A stretch of 64,000 bases of DNA from Dendrophyllia cribrosa (lineage: Eukaryota > Cnidaria > Anthozoa > Scleractinia > Dendrophylliidae), in assembly GCA_024195265.1 (NCBI GenBank), contig JAJLRJ010000013.1, positions 5,692,112-5,756,111 of the forward strand, given 5' to 3'. Positions within the stretch are counted from its first letter, which is position 1; every line of letters starts with the position of its first letter. Below, piece after piece: positions 52,436-63,399 of the stretch. The position numbers were made by a program, and so were the translations under genes. Under the pieces are notes generated by a model. It saw only the letters and a program-made list of their open reading frames with translations, was not told the DNA's origin and made no database searches.

Positions 52436-53180
52436 AGGGAATTTTAGAAGCCACGACAGCGACGGCAGCGAGAACGGCACAAAACAATACGTTTATTGAG
52501 CGAAAACAATGCCTCTGCACGAGCGTTTTACATTTTGGTATATTTCTTTGCCGTTCCATTCAAAACGACAACGTCAAAATGATGAAATTATAGGTTTTGT
52601 GGAGAAAGTAAACACACGACCATAAATTATCCTTTCTCTAGTTGAACTTAAATGCTATCCGTACAAAATCAGCTTCTGGACAATCCACTGAGACAAACTG
52701 AACAAATTGGAACAACTGCAAAACAATTTAACCCTCGGACGTACACGCAAACTTATACCCTCCCCCTTGGGTTTTTGCGATGTTGCAATATTTCGGAAAT
52801 ATTTTACATCTGATAGATAGCCCGCGATGTGCTCTTCAAGATAAGGCAAATATTATGGGTTGTGATGCTGCTGGGGGTCCGTGACGTCATACAAAATGGT
52901 CGCCAAGACGGCCGCCATCTTGGATTTTACTAAAAATTCAAATTTATCGGGAAAATGTGGAAATTGCAAATATTGTTTGCTAGAGTTGCAACATAACATG
53001 CGAATGTTACTTATGACGTCATATCTCGTTACCATAGCAACCGGTTATCGCCAACGTGGGGGTGGCAACCACTCCCCCCCCCCTCCCCATGTACGTCCGA
53101 GGGTTAAAATTATAACACGAATTCTTTTTTCCAAAATACTTTCTCTTGGCGCTGCCGTCGTCGTTGCTTAAACTCCCTAT
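52436..53180. mobile_element. MITE with AGGGAATTTTAGAAGCCACG end, hosting a second MITE
   Basis: The right end CGTCGTCGTTGCTTAAACTCC pairs with the left. Interrupted by the family-B element at 52733-53106. Confidence 0.7.
52733..53106 (+). mobile_element. Family-B MITE, complete copy (piggyBac-like ends)
   Basis: TTAACCCTCGGACGTACAC at the left, GTACGTCCGAGGGTTAA at the right: TTAA duplication with CCCT tips. Contains GCCGCCATCTTGGATTTT. Confidence 0.85.
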
Positions 53181-53739
53181 ACTTTATGAAAATGAAAACC
53201 GTCGCTTCGCTCCGCATAGAAACCCCCCGAACAGCTTGGTTTCTAGGTTTCTCGCGCAAATTTAGTTCCAATTTAGACCCCCAGGACTGGCCAACTTTTG
53301 CTTTTATATATGGAGATAGCCATAGATTCGTCTTACGAGCTTCGCAAGACGGTTCGGATTTGTTTCCTACCTAGTGGGTTTAATGAGTTAACACCGAGTG
53401 CTTAGCGTCCGCGCCTCGGATTCGAAAAAATCACTTTGTTACCAAGACTTTACGAATGCTGGCACAATTTCTGAATCGAATGGATTGTTTCGAAAGCTTT
53501 GTCCACAAAATATATGGAGAGAAACGACCATGAAAGACACAAGGCCACTTAATGTGAGCAATGTAAGTTATTTTTGAAATAAATAAACCAATAATTAAAC
53601 GTGTTTCGAAATTAACAATCAACGCGTGAACAATAAAACTACAAACATGTTTACAGGAAACGTGTTTCGTTGGAACATGTTTACTTTAAACATGTTTTGG
53701 TGCTCACGTGGACACAGCATAGGTGAAATATACTTAAAT

Positions 53740-54335
53740 GGTGAGCTTTACTGTTTCTTTTTTGGTTTATACTGTCAATATTCAGCCACAAAATTTATTT
53801 GAGCGTGACGACCTCGCATAAAATCCTCGCTACTGCCGACTTTATTAACTTAACTAAATCTAAATATTGGTAGATATTTATTATCCTTAAAATATAGTGA
53901 CAAAAAAACAAAGCACTAGCTTTTGGTGTTTTTGGTCCTTTGGAATGGAAAAGAACAGATATAAGAAATATACAACCTCAAAGAAAGCCGGACATTCCGT
54001 CGATTAACGTCGCTTGGAAAATTAAGTTTCATAAAAGTTTCCTATCTACAAATTTGTATTAGTCGCGGTCATACGATACAACTTTTATTAAGGTAAATAC
54101 AAAAAAGGCAATAGCCGTTTAAATTTAAATTTACCAAGGTAAAGTTATTTTCTTCGTGTAACGCCTCACAGGATTGGCTGAGAAAACAATTGAGCAAACA
54201 ATAGAACAATGGACCCTAGCCCTTAAAACATTACATCTGCGTGATACCCGGGTCCAATGAAAAAAGTAATTAAAGGTTTTGAAGAGGCGCATGGTATATG
54301 ATATTTTTAAAAGTTACCAAGTCATTCATGAAGGA
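53740..54335. other. Upstream region of the secreted-protein gene
   Basis: No repeat family or gene recognised. TTAAATTTAAATTTA near 54118 is the only notable word. Confidence 0.4.
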
Positions 54336-54340
54336 TAAAA

Positions 54341-54364
54341 TATAAATTGGATCATTCATTGTCA
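54341..54364 (+). promoter_or_regulatory. Possible TATA box and initiator of the secreted-protein gene
   Basis: TATAAAT at 54341-54347 is followed 23 bases later by TCAGTTT (A at 54364), which fits an initiator. The spacing is slightly short. The leader to ATG 54444 would be about 80 bases. TTATTACAG just before that ATG also looks like a splice acceptor, so a spliced leader is an alternative. Confidence 0.35.
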
Positions 54365-54443
54365 GTTTCTCAACGCAATTGTGTACGAAGTGAGCGAGGC
54401 ATTAATGAACTGTTTTGCCTTGTTATTTTTATTACAGGACCGA

Positions 54444-56279
54444 ATGGCTGCACCAAAGTCTCTTTTCGTGGTGGCATTGTTGGTATTGGCCGTAAACCGC
54501 TTGGAAAGTAAAAGCCTCAAGGGAGAAGCTCCAGTGAAAAGAGCGATCGATCCTGTCAGCGTAATAGGCGCAGTTGTGAAAGTTGCAACGACTATCCACG
54601 GTGCTGTCTGTTCCTTTACAGATATCTGCGGTGGAGACGACGAGCTCACACAGGCACTGGAAAAACTGGAGGAGAAGTTGGATGCTATCCATAGCGATGT
54701 CATTTCCATCAAGAAAGATGTGGAAGATATCTGGGATGAATCAAAGCGGAAATGGTACTTCAAACACATCGAGTACATTGTCGACCAGAGGAAGAAGGTG
54801 ATCCATGACTTAGAGAACAACGACAATTCTGGACGGGCTGAGCTCACACGACAACGATTCATCAATGAGGTGTTTGGTGAAGTAGGAAAAGACGAGTACG
54901 TTGAAAAGGCCCTTTTTCATATCCCAATACTGGTCACTAAAGAGGGACTTATCACCCATCACTTTGATGTGCAGATCAGAAACGGCAAATCCACCATGGC
55001 AGCTGCTAAATTGAATTGGGTTTTTATAAGAAAACTATTCCGTTATCAAGAGGATGGCTACGCGTCTGTTGTGTTGGCTGCCACCATAAAGTACAAAAAC
55101 GACGAGGCTTCTTACAAGAAAACGATGAGGGAAATCTGTTCGTGGTGGCCAAAATCAAGAGATCCTGAGTACGAAACGTTTTGCACTAAATTTAGCAAAA
55201 ACCCGGCCTCCCAAGACAGACGAAAACTCCAGCAGGACTTCATCTTTTCCATAAGAGATCTAGCCCTTGTTCCTGTTCAACTAGAACAAACTGACTGCAG
55301 TAAATTCAAGGACTCGGACACCCTACTCTTTTCAACTGGATATCTGTATGTTGCTCAACCTGACGCTAAGAAGATCTTGATCGTTAATCGAGAGACATTG
55401 GATATTGCGAAGACAATTAATGTACCTGGCTTAGAGTGCGGTGGAAATTGTCATCCATTCGGTATAGCTATCAACGCAGAGCACAAGGTGATGGCACTGG
55501 CTGCCCAAAGCAAAACGTCCGGAGGAGAAAGCAAGGTCATGATGTTTAAGATAAAGGGAAAGCTAGAAGAACCAAGCGGAATCACCATCGAGCACTACTT
55601 TACTAAGTTCCAGTTGATGCAACCTGGACCTAAGAGACCCGATGTAAGAGGCATTGCATTTTGTGGAGAGCGTTTTGCATACGCGGATTACAACGGTGCC
55701 ATTTGGAACTACAGAATGCGTTGGGATGATTCCAATCCTGAGCCAAATTTATGGGACCGCTATGACTGGGACTTAAACCGAGTGTATGGAACGTACAAAG
55801 GCAACACTTACTATCTTGGCTGCTCAAACAGCGGAAGAGACTGGGTGGTGGAGAAAACTGACTTCGGTTCTGACAGTGATGGTGTAGGAGCCGTGCCCTC
55901 TGATTCCAGTGCAAGATACACAGACAAGATTCTGGACATTGCTGAAATAGCGGTGAAGATGCCGGACTGGTACGATGTAAAGGACGGGCGCTCGCGGATG
56001 GATAAATTAAAAGGAATAGCCATGGATACCAAAAGAAACCTCTTTTATTCCTCTGAGCAGTCTTTTTATGGAAACAGCGTTAGTGGAGTCTACCAACGCA
56101 CGTACGATGGTAAACGCCACTACATAAGAGAATGGAATGCAGAAAGCAAAGTGAAAATGTTTGGTATGGCGGTGGATGACAGCGGATTCCTGTTCTCCGT
56201 GCAGAAGGATGGATCAGGTAGCAAATGCCTTCACAAGTTTCATCACGAAATCGACTTGGAAGATATCACTGTACCTTGA
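54444..56279 (+). CDS. Secreted protein with helical N-half and propeller-like C-half, intronless
   Basis: One open frame of 611 codons from ATG 54444 to TGA 56279. Residues 1-24 form a signal peptide (basic start, LFVVALLVLAV core). Lys-Arg at 32-33 may be a propeptide site. Residues about 38-62 are hydrophobic with two Cys; about 66-97 form a heptad-like coiled coil (LEKLEEKLDAIHSDV). Helices continue to about 290. From about 300 on, repeating short segments such as GYLYVAQPDAKK, PFGIAINAEHK, VRGIAFCGERFAYAD, LKGIAMDTKRNLFYSS and FGMAVDDSGFLFSV resemble blades of an NHL/SMP-30-type beta-propeller. I do not recognise the family and assign no function. An in-frame ATG at 54405 would add 13 residues. 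Codon use is even and there are no breaks, so it is probably expressed. AATAAA follows at 56347. Confidence 0.9.
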   Translation: MAAPKSLFVVALLVLAVNRLESKSLKGEAPVKRAIDPVSVIGAVVKVATTIHGAVCSFTDICGGDDELTQALEKLEEKLDAIHSDVISIKKDVEDIWDESKRKWYFKHIEYIVDQRKKVIHDLENNDNSGRAELTRQRFINEVFGEVGKDEYVEKALFHIPILVTKEGLITHHFDVQIRNGKSTMAAAKLNWVFIRKLFRYQEDGYASVVLAATIKYKNDEASYKKTMREICSWWPKSRDPEYETFCTKFSKNPASQDRRKLQQDFIFSIRDLALVPVQLEQTDCSKFKDSDTLLFSTGYLYVAQPDAKKILIVNRETLDIAKTINVPGLECGGNCHPFGIAINAEHKVMALAAQSKTSGGESKVMMFKIKGKLEEPSGITIEHYFTKFQLMQPGPKRPDVRGIAFCGERFAYADYNGAIWNYRMRWDDSNPEPNLWDRYDWDLNRVYGTYKGNTYYLGCSNSGRDWVVEKTDFGSDSDGVGAVPSDSSARYTDKILDIAEIAVKMPDWYDVKDGRSRMDKLKGIAMDTKRNLFYSSEQSFYGNSVSGVYQRTYDGKRHYIREWNAESKVKMFGMAVDDSGFLFSVQKDGSGSKCLHKFHHEIDLEDITVP

Positions 56280-56346
56280 CAAGATGTCGTAACTTTTTTC
56301 AGTAATACTGTTTACTGTGTACATGTTGACGATGAAGCATTGTACC

Positions 56347-56352
56347 AATAAA
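56347..56352 (+). terminator. Polyadenylation signal of the secreted-protein gene
   Basis: AATAAA 68 bases after the stop codon at 56279. Confidence 0.7.
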
Positions 56353-56417
56353 GATTTCGCATAAAATACGGAAAATATGGTTCCTTTTTTTTTCTTTTCA
56401 CACGCCTATCTAGACTC

Positions 56418-56762
56418 TTAACCCTTGGACGTACAAGGGGGAGGGTCTGAGAGGAGGGGTGGGTTGGGGCGTTTGCCATGTTTATCACCTTTTTTCGGTG
56501 AAAAAAAAAACTTAAAACGCTACCAAAAGCAGCAAATGTTTAACTGTTTCATATTTGTAAAAAACAAATTTGCAATTTTAGCATTTTCTTGACATATTAC
56601 AATTTTTGGTAAAATGCAACATGGTGGTCATTTTTGATGACGGCACGGACCCCATCAGCGGTACAACCCATAATATTTACTTAAGTTGTAGAGAACTTCA
56701 CAGGCTATCTATTGGAGTCAAAATATTTGCAATACGTTCGCGTGTACGTCCGAGTGTTAAAT
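56418..56762 (-). mobile_element. Family-B MITE behind the secreted-protein gene
   Basis: TTAACCCTTGGACGTACAAG at the left and GTGTACGTCCGAGTGTTAAA at the right; inverted relative to 52733. About 65 bases past the polyadenylation signal. Confidence 0.75.
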
Positions 56763-56822
56763 GGTTTGCTATATAAAGGAAAGTAATTTTGAAAGTTTTT
56801 TCTAGTCGCGTAACCGGTACTT

Positions 56823-57198
56823 AAGCCTGGTTACCATATGATCGCTACGATCGTCAAAGAACGAGACCGGCGATCGTAGCGATCATATGGAAACCACTCT
56901 GTTCGGCGATCGTAACGATATTGCAGCGATCGCGATCGGTGGGCTAGAAACAATTCTATCGTAGCGATTGTAGCGAGCGTAACGATCATATCAAAATCAC
57001 TTTCCGCATCGATCGTGGCGATCGTAACTATCCCACAAAGCATTGCAGTATCGCTTTATGTATCGCAGAGTCCCCCTGTGTTTTTTTCGCGGTCGATACT
57101 GCTGGCGATCGTTAAGATCATATGGAAACCAACACGATCGCTACGATCGCCGGTCTCGTTTTTCGGCGATTGTAGCGATCATATGGAAACCAGGCTTT
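56823..57198. mobile_element. 376-bp MITE rich in GATCGCTACGATCG
   Basis: Ends AAGCCTGGTTACCATATGAT and ATCATATGGAAACCAGGCTT; the interior is full of GCGATCGTAGCGATC variants. Confidence 0.8.
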
Positions 57199-57559
57199 AA
57201 CAGATAAATGGAGAGTGAGTTTTCAACGACGTACGGAAGAGAAGTACGCGTTCCCGATCACTCTCCCCCAGCACGCAGTTTTTGCGTCGGCTCCGTAGGC
57301 CAATACTGCTGAACCTCTCTGATACGGACACCACAGGGATGAAGGAAATTGTTCGTAACACCTCGAAAACTATAATTTAAAATTACCCTTTCTTCATGAT
57401 TTTAAAAGGTGCGGCGTAAAAAAGCATAACATTGTGAAAAGTCGTCGTATCTAGCTCATGATCCACTGAATCACCAATGCATGCATCAGTTACAGAATAC
57501 ATGCAACTCATCACAGTAGTTAAGGAAAAACAATCGAAAGTTACCTTCCTGACAAACTG

Positions 57560-57760
57560 TCAGGCATAGCTTCTGAAAAATGAGTAACACAAGAACACAA
57601 GAAAGGGAAAAGGACAGTAGATAAAGGAAAGAGGATTAAAGGCAAAGAGGATGACAGAAAAGGTAAAATGGAAGAGAAAATCAAAAGGACGGAGAAAAAG
57701 AATGTAAGAGGAGCAAAGATAAAGTATGGCGTTTAAGAGGTGAACAGATTGAAAAGAAGT
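57560..57760 (+). repeat. Purine-rich tract
   Basis: About 200 bases dominated by AAAGG, GGAAAG and GAGAAAAT words; no repeat period seen. Confidence 0.5.
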
Positions 57761-58195
57761 GAGAATGATAAATAACGGCCGCTTGCCTGGAAAGGGGTTA
57801 TCTCAAATCTTCACTATGTTCTAAACGGGGCATTTCGGGACTTGCCATGGTCTTCCTCCTTCTTTCCTTATGTTTACTTTATGTGTGCCCGACGGACTCC
57901 AAAGACCACACCTTCAATTTTACCCGGGAAAGTGGTGCTTTTTCCTGGAAAGGGAATAAAAAAGTTCCGTATGGTTAGTCCAACTAATAGACAGGCTGTG
58001 ATTGGTAACGAATCATTGCGATGTCTCCAAATAAAGATGCACTTTTGTTGGATTTGAATTTGTTATATCCAAAGACTCATTACTGATTAGTAATTTTTCA
58101 CTTGGTATCATATCATCCCAACGCGCCGTCTAAATGCAAGCGTTTCCTAATCTGGTCGTTCTTGATATCGCAGCCAGAAAAAAAAACAAATTTTT

Positions 58196-58385
58196 ATAAT
58201 GGTAATTGAACTGAGTGGAGTGCAATTTGGTCTGAAATGATACGCGTGATTTCAAAATCAAACGAGCTCGCAGCGCGAGTTCGATTTTGAAATCACAAGT
58301 GCGATTTCAGACCAAAATTGCACGACACGAAGTTCAATTACCACTTTATTACATCCATTTTGAAATCGCACAATTTAATTGCCCA
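58196..58385. mobile_element. Palindromic element TAATGGTAATTGA...TCAATTACCA
   Basis: Arms pair around GAGCTCGCAGCGCGAG. The outer words and CATTACATCCATTTT plus ACAGGATTTT match the centre of the hammerhead fold-back (4996-5168). Confidence 0.7.
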
Positions 58386-58427
58386 AATACAGGATTTTAG
58401 TCAGTACCAATATTGATGCAACTTATA

Positions 58428-58660
58428 GATGCGATTTAGAGCAAAAAATAGTGCGATTCGGGAATAAATGGCACTGCCGAGAAAAAGATGCGATTTGGAG
58501 CAAAAAATAGTGCAATTCGGGAATAAATTGCACTGCTGAGAAAAAGATGCGATTTGGAGCAAAAAATAGTGCGATTCGGGAATAAATGGCACTGCTGAGA
58601 AAAAGATGCGATTTGGAGCAAAAAATAGTGCGATTCGGGAATAAATCGCACTGCTGAGAG
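58428..58660 (+). repeat. Four-copy 59-bp minisatellite
   Basis: Units start GATGCGATTT at about 58428, 58487, 58546 and 58605; each has AGTGCGATTCGGGAATAAAT and GCACTGCTGAG. Confidence 0.85.
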
Positions 58661-58710
58661 CCAATCAGATTGCAAGGATCACCAGTGATTTCAAAATGGA
58701 TGTAATAAAG

Positions 58711-59112
58711 GCTGATATTCACCGAATGCAAATATGGCCGCCAAACAATATTTTGTTTTGACAGGTTCTCAAGAAAAGAAAAGCAATTGATTAATGGTAA
58801 AGATCAGATCAAAACAAGTCATTGTGTGCATTTTCAAGGCCATATTCTTAATTTAGGAGAAGTTAGAGGCAATCAAATGTTGGGAAAAACATGAAAGCGA
58901 GGCTTAAGTTAGGATAAAATGTCTTTTCTCATTCAAATGTTTAAAATTTCAGTGAGCCATTAAAACTTTGTAACCGTTGAACCAAAAACACTCAAACTTT
59001 GCAAGATGATACACTTAGCAGCACTTGTTTACGTGATATCATTAATTTCTCTGAAAACTTGGCCAAACAAAAAACTGCCTGACGGCCATATTTACATTCG
59101 GTGTATTACTGA
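58711..59112. mobile_element. MITE with CACCGAATGCAAATATGGCCG end
   Basis: The right end CGGCCATATTTACATTCGGTG pairs with the left. Confidence 0.7.
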
Positions 59113-59165
59113 GGCACTTGATCGATATCACCGCGGACTCCTACAGTTGTCTTACAATTAGAATA

Positions 59166-59855
59166 ATATATATAGTTAGAGGCTTGGCCTAACAGCGTTG
59201 CTCTCTGAAGACCCTCTGAACAAGCTTAACTAAGATGAAACTTAACTTAGGTGAAAGGTCGGAATTAAGATTGACGACCGGGCTATTTTTCAATTTTAGC
59301 AATTCTCAAAAACAGTAAGCTTAAGCTTGTTACCCGACCGTCTGCACAGTACATTTAGACCGTACAAAAGTTCACAAAAACAACTTTTTCTCCGTCTAGA
59401 ATAACTATTACTACTATTTTCCGAATAAAATACACTTGTTGCTTGTCACAAAATGCCCAAGAAACTGATTTGGAAACCAAAATTGCAAAAATACACAAAC
59501 ATATTTGCATAAGGCGACGCGAGTATAAAATCTAAGTCTTGTTTTGTTTACATAAAATCGCTTTTCAATCTATGTAATGAATGAACAAACACATAAAAAT
59601 GGGCAACACAATTTTCTTTCGAAAAATTTTATTCAAATCTCCATTAGTTTATGTTTAAAAGCAAAACGCAAAACTCGCGTCGAGGCCGAGCCGTGTCTTC
59701 GATGAAATTCAAGAAATTAATACAATTGAATTTAAGCTACACGTTTTAAAACAATTCTCCAAAACTAACGAGAACACAAAAAAAAGTCAATCACAGATTG
59801 ATATCAAGATAAATTCCCATCGAAAAATGTAACTTGTTTTACCTTTAAGGTGATT
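59166..59855 (+). repeat. 690-bp dispersed repeat, copy 2
   Basis: Same as 51110-51820, including AACAACTTTTTCTCCGTCTA and CGTCTGCACAGTACATTT; ends 66 bases before the tRNA-Val gene. Confidence 0.8.
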
Positions 59856-59921
59856 CCCTAGTTTTGCATTGCGCATCACTACTGCGCATAATAAATTGCG
59901 TCATTTGCGCGTGCACGAGTT

Positions 59922-59993
59922 GTTTCCGTAGTGTAGTGGTTATCACGTCCGCCTAACACGCGGAAGGTCGCCAGTTCAAGCCTGGCCGGAAAC
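59922..59993 (+). tRNA. tRNA-Val (anticodon AAC)
   Basis: 72 bases that fold completely. Acceptor GTTTCCG pairs with CGGAAAC. The D stem is GTG/CAC, and the anticodon stem TCCGC/GCGGA carries loop CTAACAC (anticodon AAC). The T stem GCCAG/CTGGC carries loop TTCAAGC. A and B box promoters are intact, and a T5 run at 59995-59999 gives a Pol III stop. It looks functional. It sits just after a 690-bp repeated segment. Confidence 0.95.
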
Positions 59994-60127
59994 ATTTTTA
60001 GTCTGTTTTTGTTTTTCTTTTTACGTAGTAAAACAAGTTAGAAATAAAAAATTCTCTGAAAGGGACAGTGTCATGGTTGATTTATCGTGTTTTCATGATT
60101 ATGGCCAGGAGCTTGCTTTCATGTTCT

Positions 60128-60510
60128 TTAACCCTCGGACGTACAAGGGGGGACCATTTATGATTAGCACATGCCGTCTCCAGTAGCTGTTCGTTTATCC
60201 TTGCGACACTTGGTAAGGTTTGGCGACAACCGGTTGCTATGGTAACAAGATATGACGTCATAAGTAGCATGAGGTCAAGCCATTTTTTAATAAAAATGCG
60301 TGTTTTTCACCTTTTTCAGTTAAATAAAAACATATAGAATATGCTACCAAAAGCATCATTATATTTAATTGTATGTTATTTTGCAACTTTAGCAAAACAC
60401 ATTTGTAATTTCCGCAATTTTTCGATAAATATATTTTTCTTATATTGTAGAGCACATCACAGGCTATCTATTAGACGTAAAATATTTGCGTGTATGTCCG
60501 ATGGTTAAGC
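60128..60510 (-). mobile_element. Family-B MITE
   Basis: TTAACCCTCGGACGTACAAG at the left and GTGTATGTCCGATGGTTAAG at the right; inverted relative to 52733; contains ATATGACGTCATAAGTAGC. Confidence 0.8.
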
Positions 60511-61305
60511 TTCCTTTAATATCTTGAAATGGGAAGAAGGATTCGCCAAGATTAAAGTGACGAATGCAAAAAAATATTAACTATATAAAGAGACAGGATA
60601 ACGGCTAAAACACTGAAAATTCTGCGAGAATGGCAATTTTGATTACTTGATCGCCTGTCACGAAACGAAATCACATTTGATGAACTGTAATCTACTTTCA
60701 TCCTTGCAATCCTGTACTTTATCTCCAAACTACTGCTTCTGTTTTGCTCTATAGAATCTTTGTATCCAATCAGTTAGTTGGTTGCATTTGGCGATATAAC
60801 ATAGAAATAAGCTACGCAAAATTTTGGCGGGACGTTCCTCATTTTTTAAGGGGAGAGAATACTATATTGACTACAAAGCTGTTGTCGAGGAAAACTTCAG
60901 TTCTGCCTTATTTTGGTTTCGCGACTTCAGCTGGCACTACAGTATCGATGTATTCTTGTTGACTAGCAAATAAAAACAAACAAAAAAAAAAATCCGTGTA
61001 CACGTGTATTTCGGTTTAAATCCTCCTTGATCGTAAGCTTTGCTTCCGGCTTAACTCCATCAACTCTTTTTGGTCAGTAGTGAACAATGCGAAACAAAAC
61101 AGTATCATTACTATGTAGCATTAAATTGACGCCAAAACTGACAAAGAAAGATTAGGCGTTTCCTATGCAAGTGATAGCTGCGCGCAGGTGTGTCGAACAT
61201 AGCGCGCGGGAAGCGAAGCATAAGCGATAGTAGAACAGAAAACTAAGATCACTAGCTTCTTGGTATAAGCAAGGCCGAAAAAATAAGCAATAAATAAATA
61301 TAATA

Positions 61306-61309
61306 TATA

Positions 61310-61360
<51 letters not shown>
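61306..61360. repeat. (TA)n microsatellite
   Basis: About 24 TA units after TATAATATATACT. Confidence 0.95.
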
Positions 61361-61362
<2 letters not shown>

Positions 61363-61364
61363 GA

Positions 61365-62460
61365 ACTGTCTGTGACTTCGATGTACGGGTACGGGTGCGA
61401 ATAAAATATTAAGCTTTTTTTACCAAGCTGTTTACCACTGTGAGATAATTTCGACAACAAGAATTACAATCAAAAAGGCATCGAGAACAAAAAGGAGAAT
61501 GTATATGGGCTCCTGATATTTTTTTAAAACTTGACTCGAACTTGATTCGGCTTAAGCCCCTTGGCTGGGATATGGAATTTGGGCAAAAATTGGGCTGGGA
61601 AATGAGATTTGTACCCCACTTCTGGAACCTCAAATAAGACATGTAAACTTAGTTACATTCAAAAACGTGCAAAAATTGACAGGCGTAAGTAAAACCGAAA
61701 TCGGGAGCACTCTTCAGTCAGTGAACTCAAACACTGGCATTGTTTGCTTCGTTTCGTTGTATCTTGATGCCAAATCTTACTATCAATTTCACAAGAAACA
61801 AAGCGTCAACCGTTTTTCTTCACAAATATTTGCACTAAAACTGACTTGAGAAAATTAACGCGTTGTCTGCTTATCATTTTACATTGTTTTGACGGAAAAA
61901 TACAAAGACAACTAAATTTGTAAAGGTTGGTACTGACGAATGTATTTATCGCTTTCATACAACAATTTTTTCAAAAATCCAAACAAAAACATGTCGGATT
62001 ATTGTTTGGGTGACATTTTCTTTTGTATGTTGTTCTTTCTAATGAACGAAAATTAAAAAGCGTTTGAACGTTTATTAAGTAATGGATTGAAACAGTTATC
62101 CAACTTCGTGGTACGACTAAAGTTCTCGAAGTTTCTTTTAATGTTTGGTTGGCTCATTACTCCTTACCGTCGCCGATTAATTGCTTTGTAAATAAATGAC
62201 TGCTGCTGAAATAAAATACATACATTTACCGTGATCAGCAAGCAAAATGAAATTTGCATACCTCTCCTCAAAATCAGAAATGAAATGAAATGAAATGAAA
62301 AGCCCACTCAGTTTGGCAACGAAGACGTCGGTATTATAATAATGATTTTTAATCTAAAAATATCAGTGTCAGCGTTCGCGAAACTCGACTTGCATCTCTT
62401 GGTCGACTGAACGTTTTTCATAAGTACAAAATTTAATGAATTAAAGACTTGGTAGGATAA
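61365..62460. other. No gene recognised
   Basis: Contains (TGAAA)n at about 62278-62300. Otherwise no feature could be supported. Confidence 0.4.
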
Positions 62461-62544
62461 AAAGTCGATAAGTAGGTTCACGTGGCAGAAATGATCATGG
62501 AGCGTATTTTGTATACATATATAAAAGACACTTACACCAATATT

Positions 62545-62955
62545 GACCAGTTGGACACCGACACTGGAATTACTATATGCGATCTCCCTAATGCTATGGA
62601 CCAGCGAAAAGGCTGGCAGAAGTTATATTCAAAGCATCTGAGCGCGATCGAACAGATGATGATGATGGAAAACGCTTTATCGACCAGTTGGAGACATTCA
62701 ATGGAATGGCTATATGCGATCTCCCAAATGCTATGGATCAACGGAAAGACTGGCAGAAGTTAGCCAAAAGCAACCGAGCGCGATCGAACAGATGGTGATT
62801 ATGATGAAAGCGCTCTATTGACCAGTTGGAGACCGACACTGAAATGACTATATGCGATCTCCCTAATGTTATGGATCAACGGAAAGACTGGCAAAAGTTA
62901 TATTCAAAGCATCTGAGCGCCATCGCACAGATGATGATAATGAAAACGCTTTAAC
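62545..62955 (+). repeat. Three tandem 137-bp units of an RTE-like LINE C-terminus
   Basis: Units start at 62545, 62682 and 62820. The first translates to DQLDTDTGITICDLPNAMDQ and RKGWQKLYSKHLSA, resembling the C-terminal end of RTE-type LINE proteins (the AMDDRDGW block). The same block recurs in other frames in the other units, so this is amplified DNA, not a repeated protein domain. Confidence 0.6.
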
Positions 62956-62972
62956 ACGTACCTGTTTACCTT

Positions 62973-63386
62973 TAACACGTACTCTTTCACTTCCAGAATT
63001 CGACCTTGGTTCGTTTAACTACTGTGATTGTAACATAGGACTCGTGACCATTCGAATGAAAACTCTTTAATAATTAATGGGGTACTGTTTATTATGCTGT
63101 CAACACAAGGCAGTTCTAGCTTTCAGGAATCTGTGCTGGATGAAACCCTTAAGTGTGACCATTCCAATGAAAGCTCTTCAATAGTATTTTGATGTGGCAC
63201 TGTTTATCGGTGGTAGTTTAAACTTCTGAGTTTGTGGATAAAACCCTGAAGTGTGACCATTATAATGAAAAGCTCTTCAATAGTACTTTCCTGTGGCACC
63301 GTGTGTGTTTTTTTATTAATTACAAAATTAAATACAATTTGCAATTTCAAATTTTGACTATGGCCACTAGGAGTGAAAGGGTTAAA
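62973..63386 (+). mobile_element. Diverged family-A MITE with two internal blocks
   Basis: CTCTTTCACTTCCAGAATTC at the left, CACTAGGAGTGAAAGGG plus TTAA at the right. The block AAGTGTGACCATTCCAATGA with AGCTCTTCAATAGTA occurs twice in good form and once diverged. Confidence 0.65.
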
Positions 63387-63399
63387 AGGTCGAACTTTC

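Larger units (their letters stand above)
49357..53726. mobile_element. 4.4-kb composite of nested TIR elements
   Basis: Outer ends TGCTGTGTTCACACTAAGAC and GCTCACGTGGACACAGCAT pair and match the MITE at 32799-33262. Inner arms 49750-49905 and 53400-53560 also pair (CGATTCAGAAAT, GAATCCGAGGCGCG). Inside: a poly-G/C hairpin insert, the possible exon at 50802, a copy of the 690-bp repeat and two nested MITEs. Confidence 0.55.

Noticed and set aside
58401..58731. Overlapping minus-strand open frames with FIPESHYFLLQIASFS repeats
   Set aside because: Translation of the 59-bp minisatellite in several frames; non-coding.
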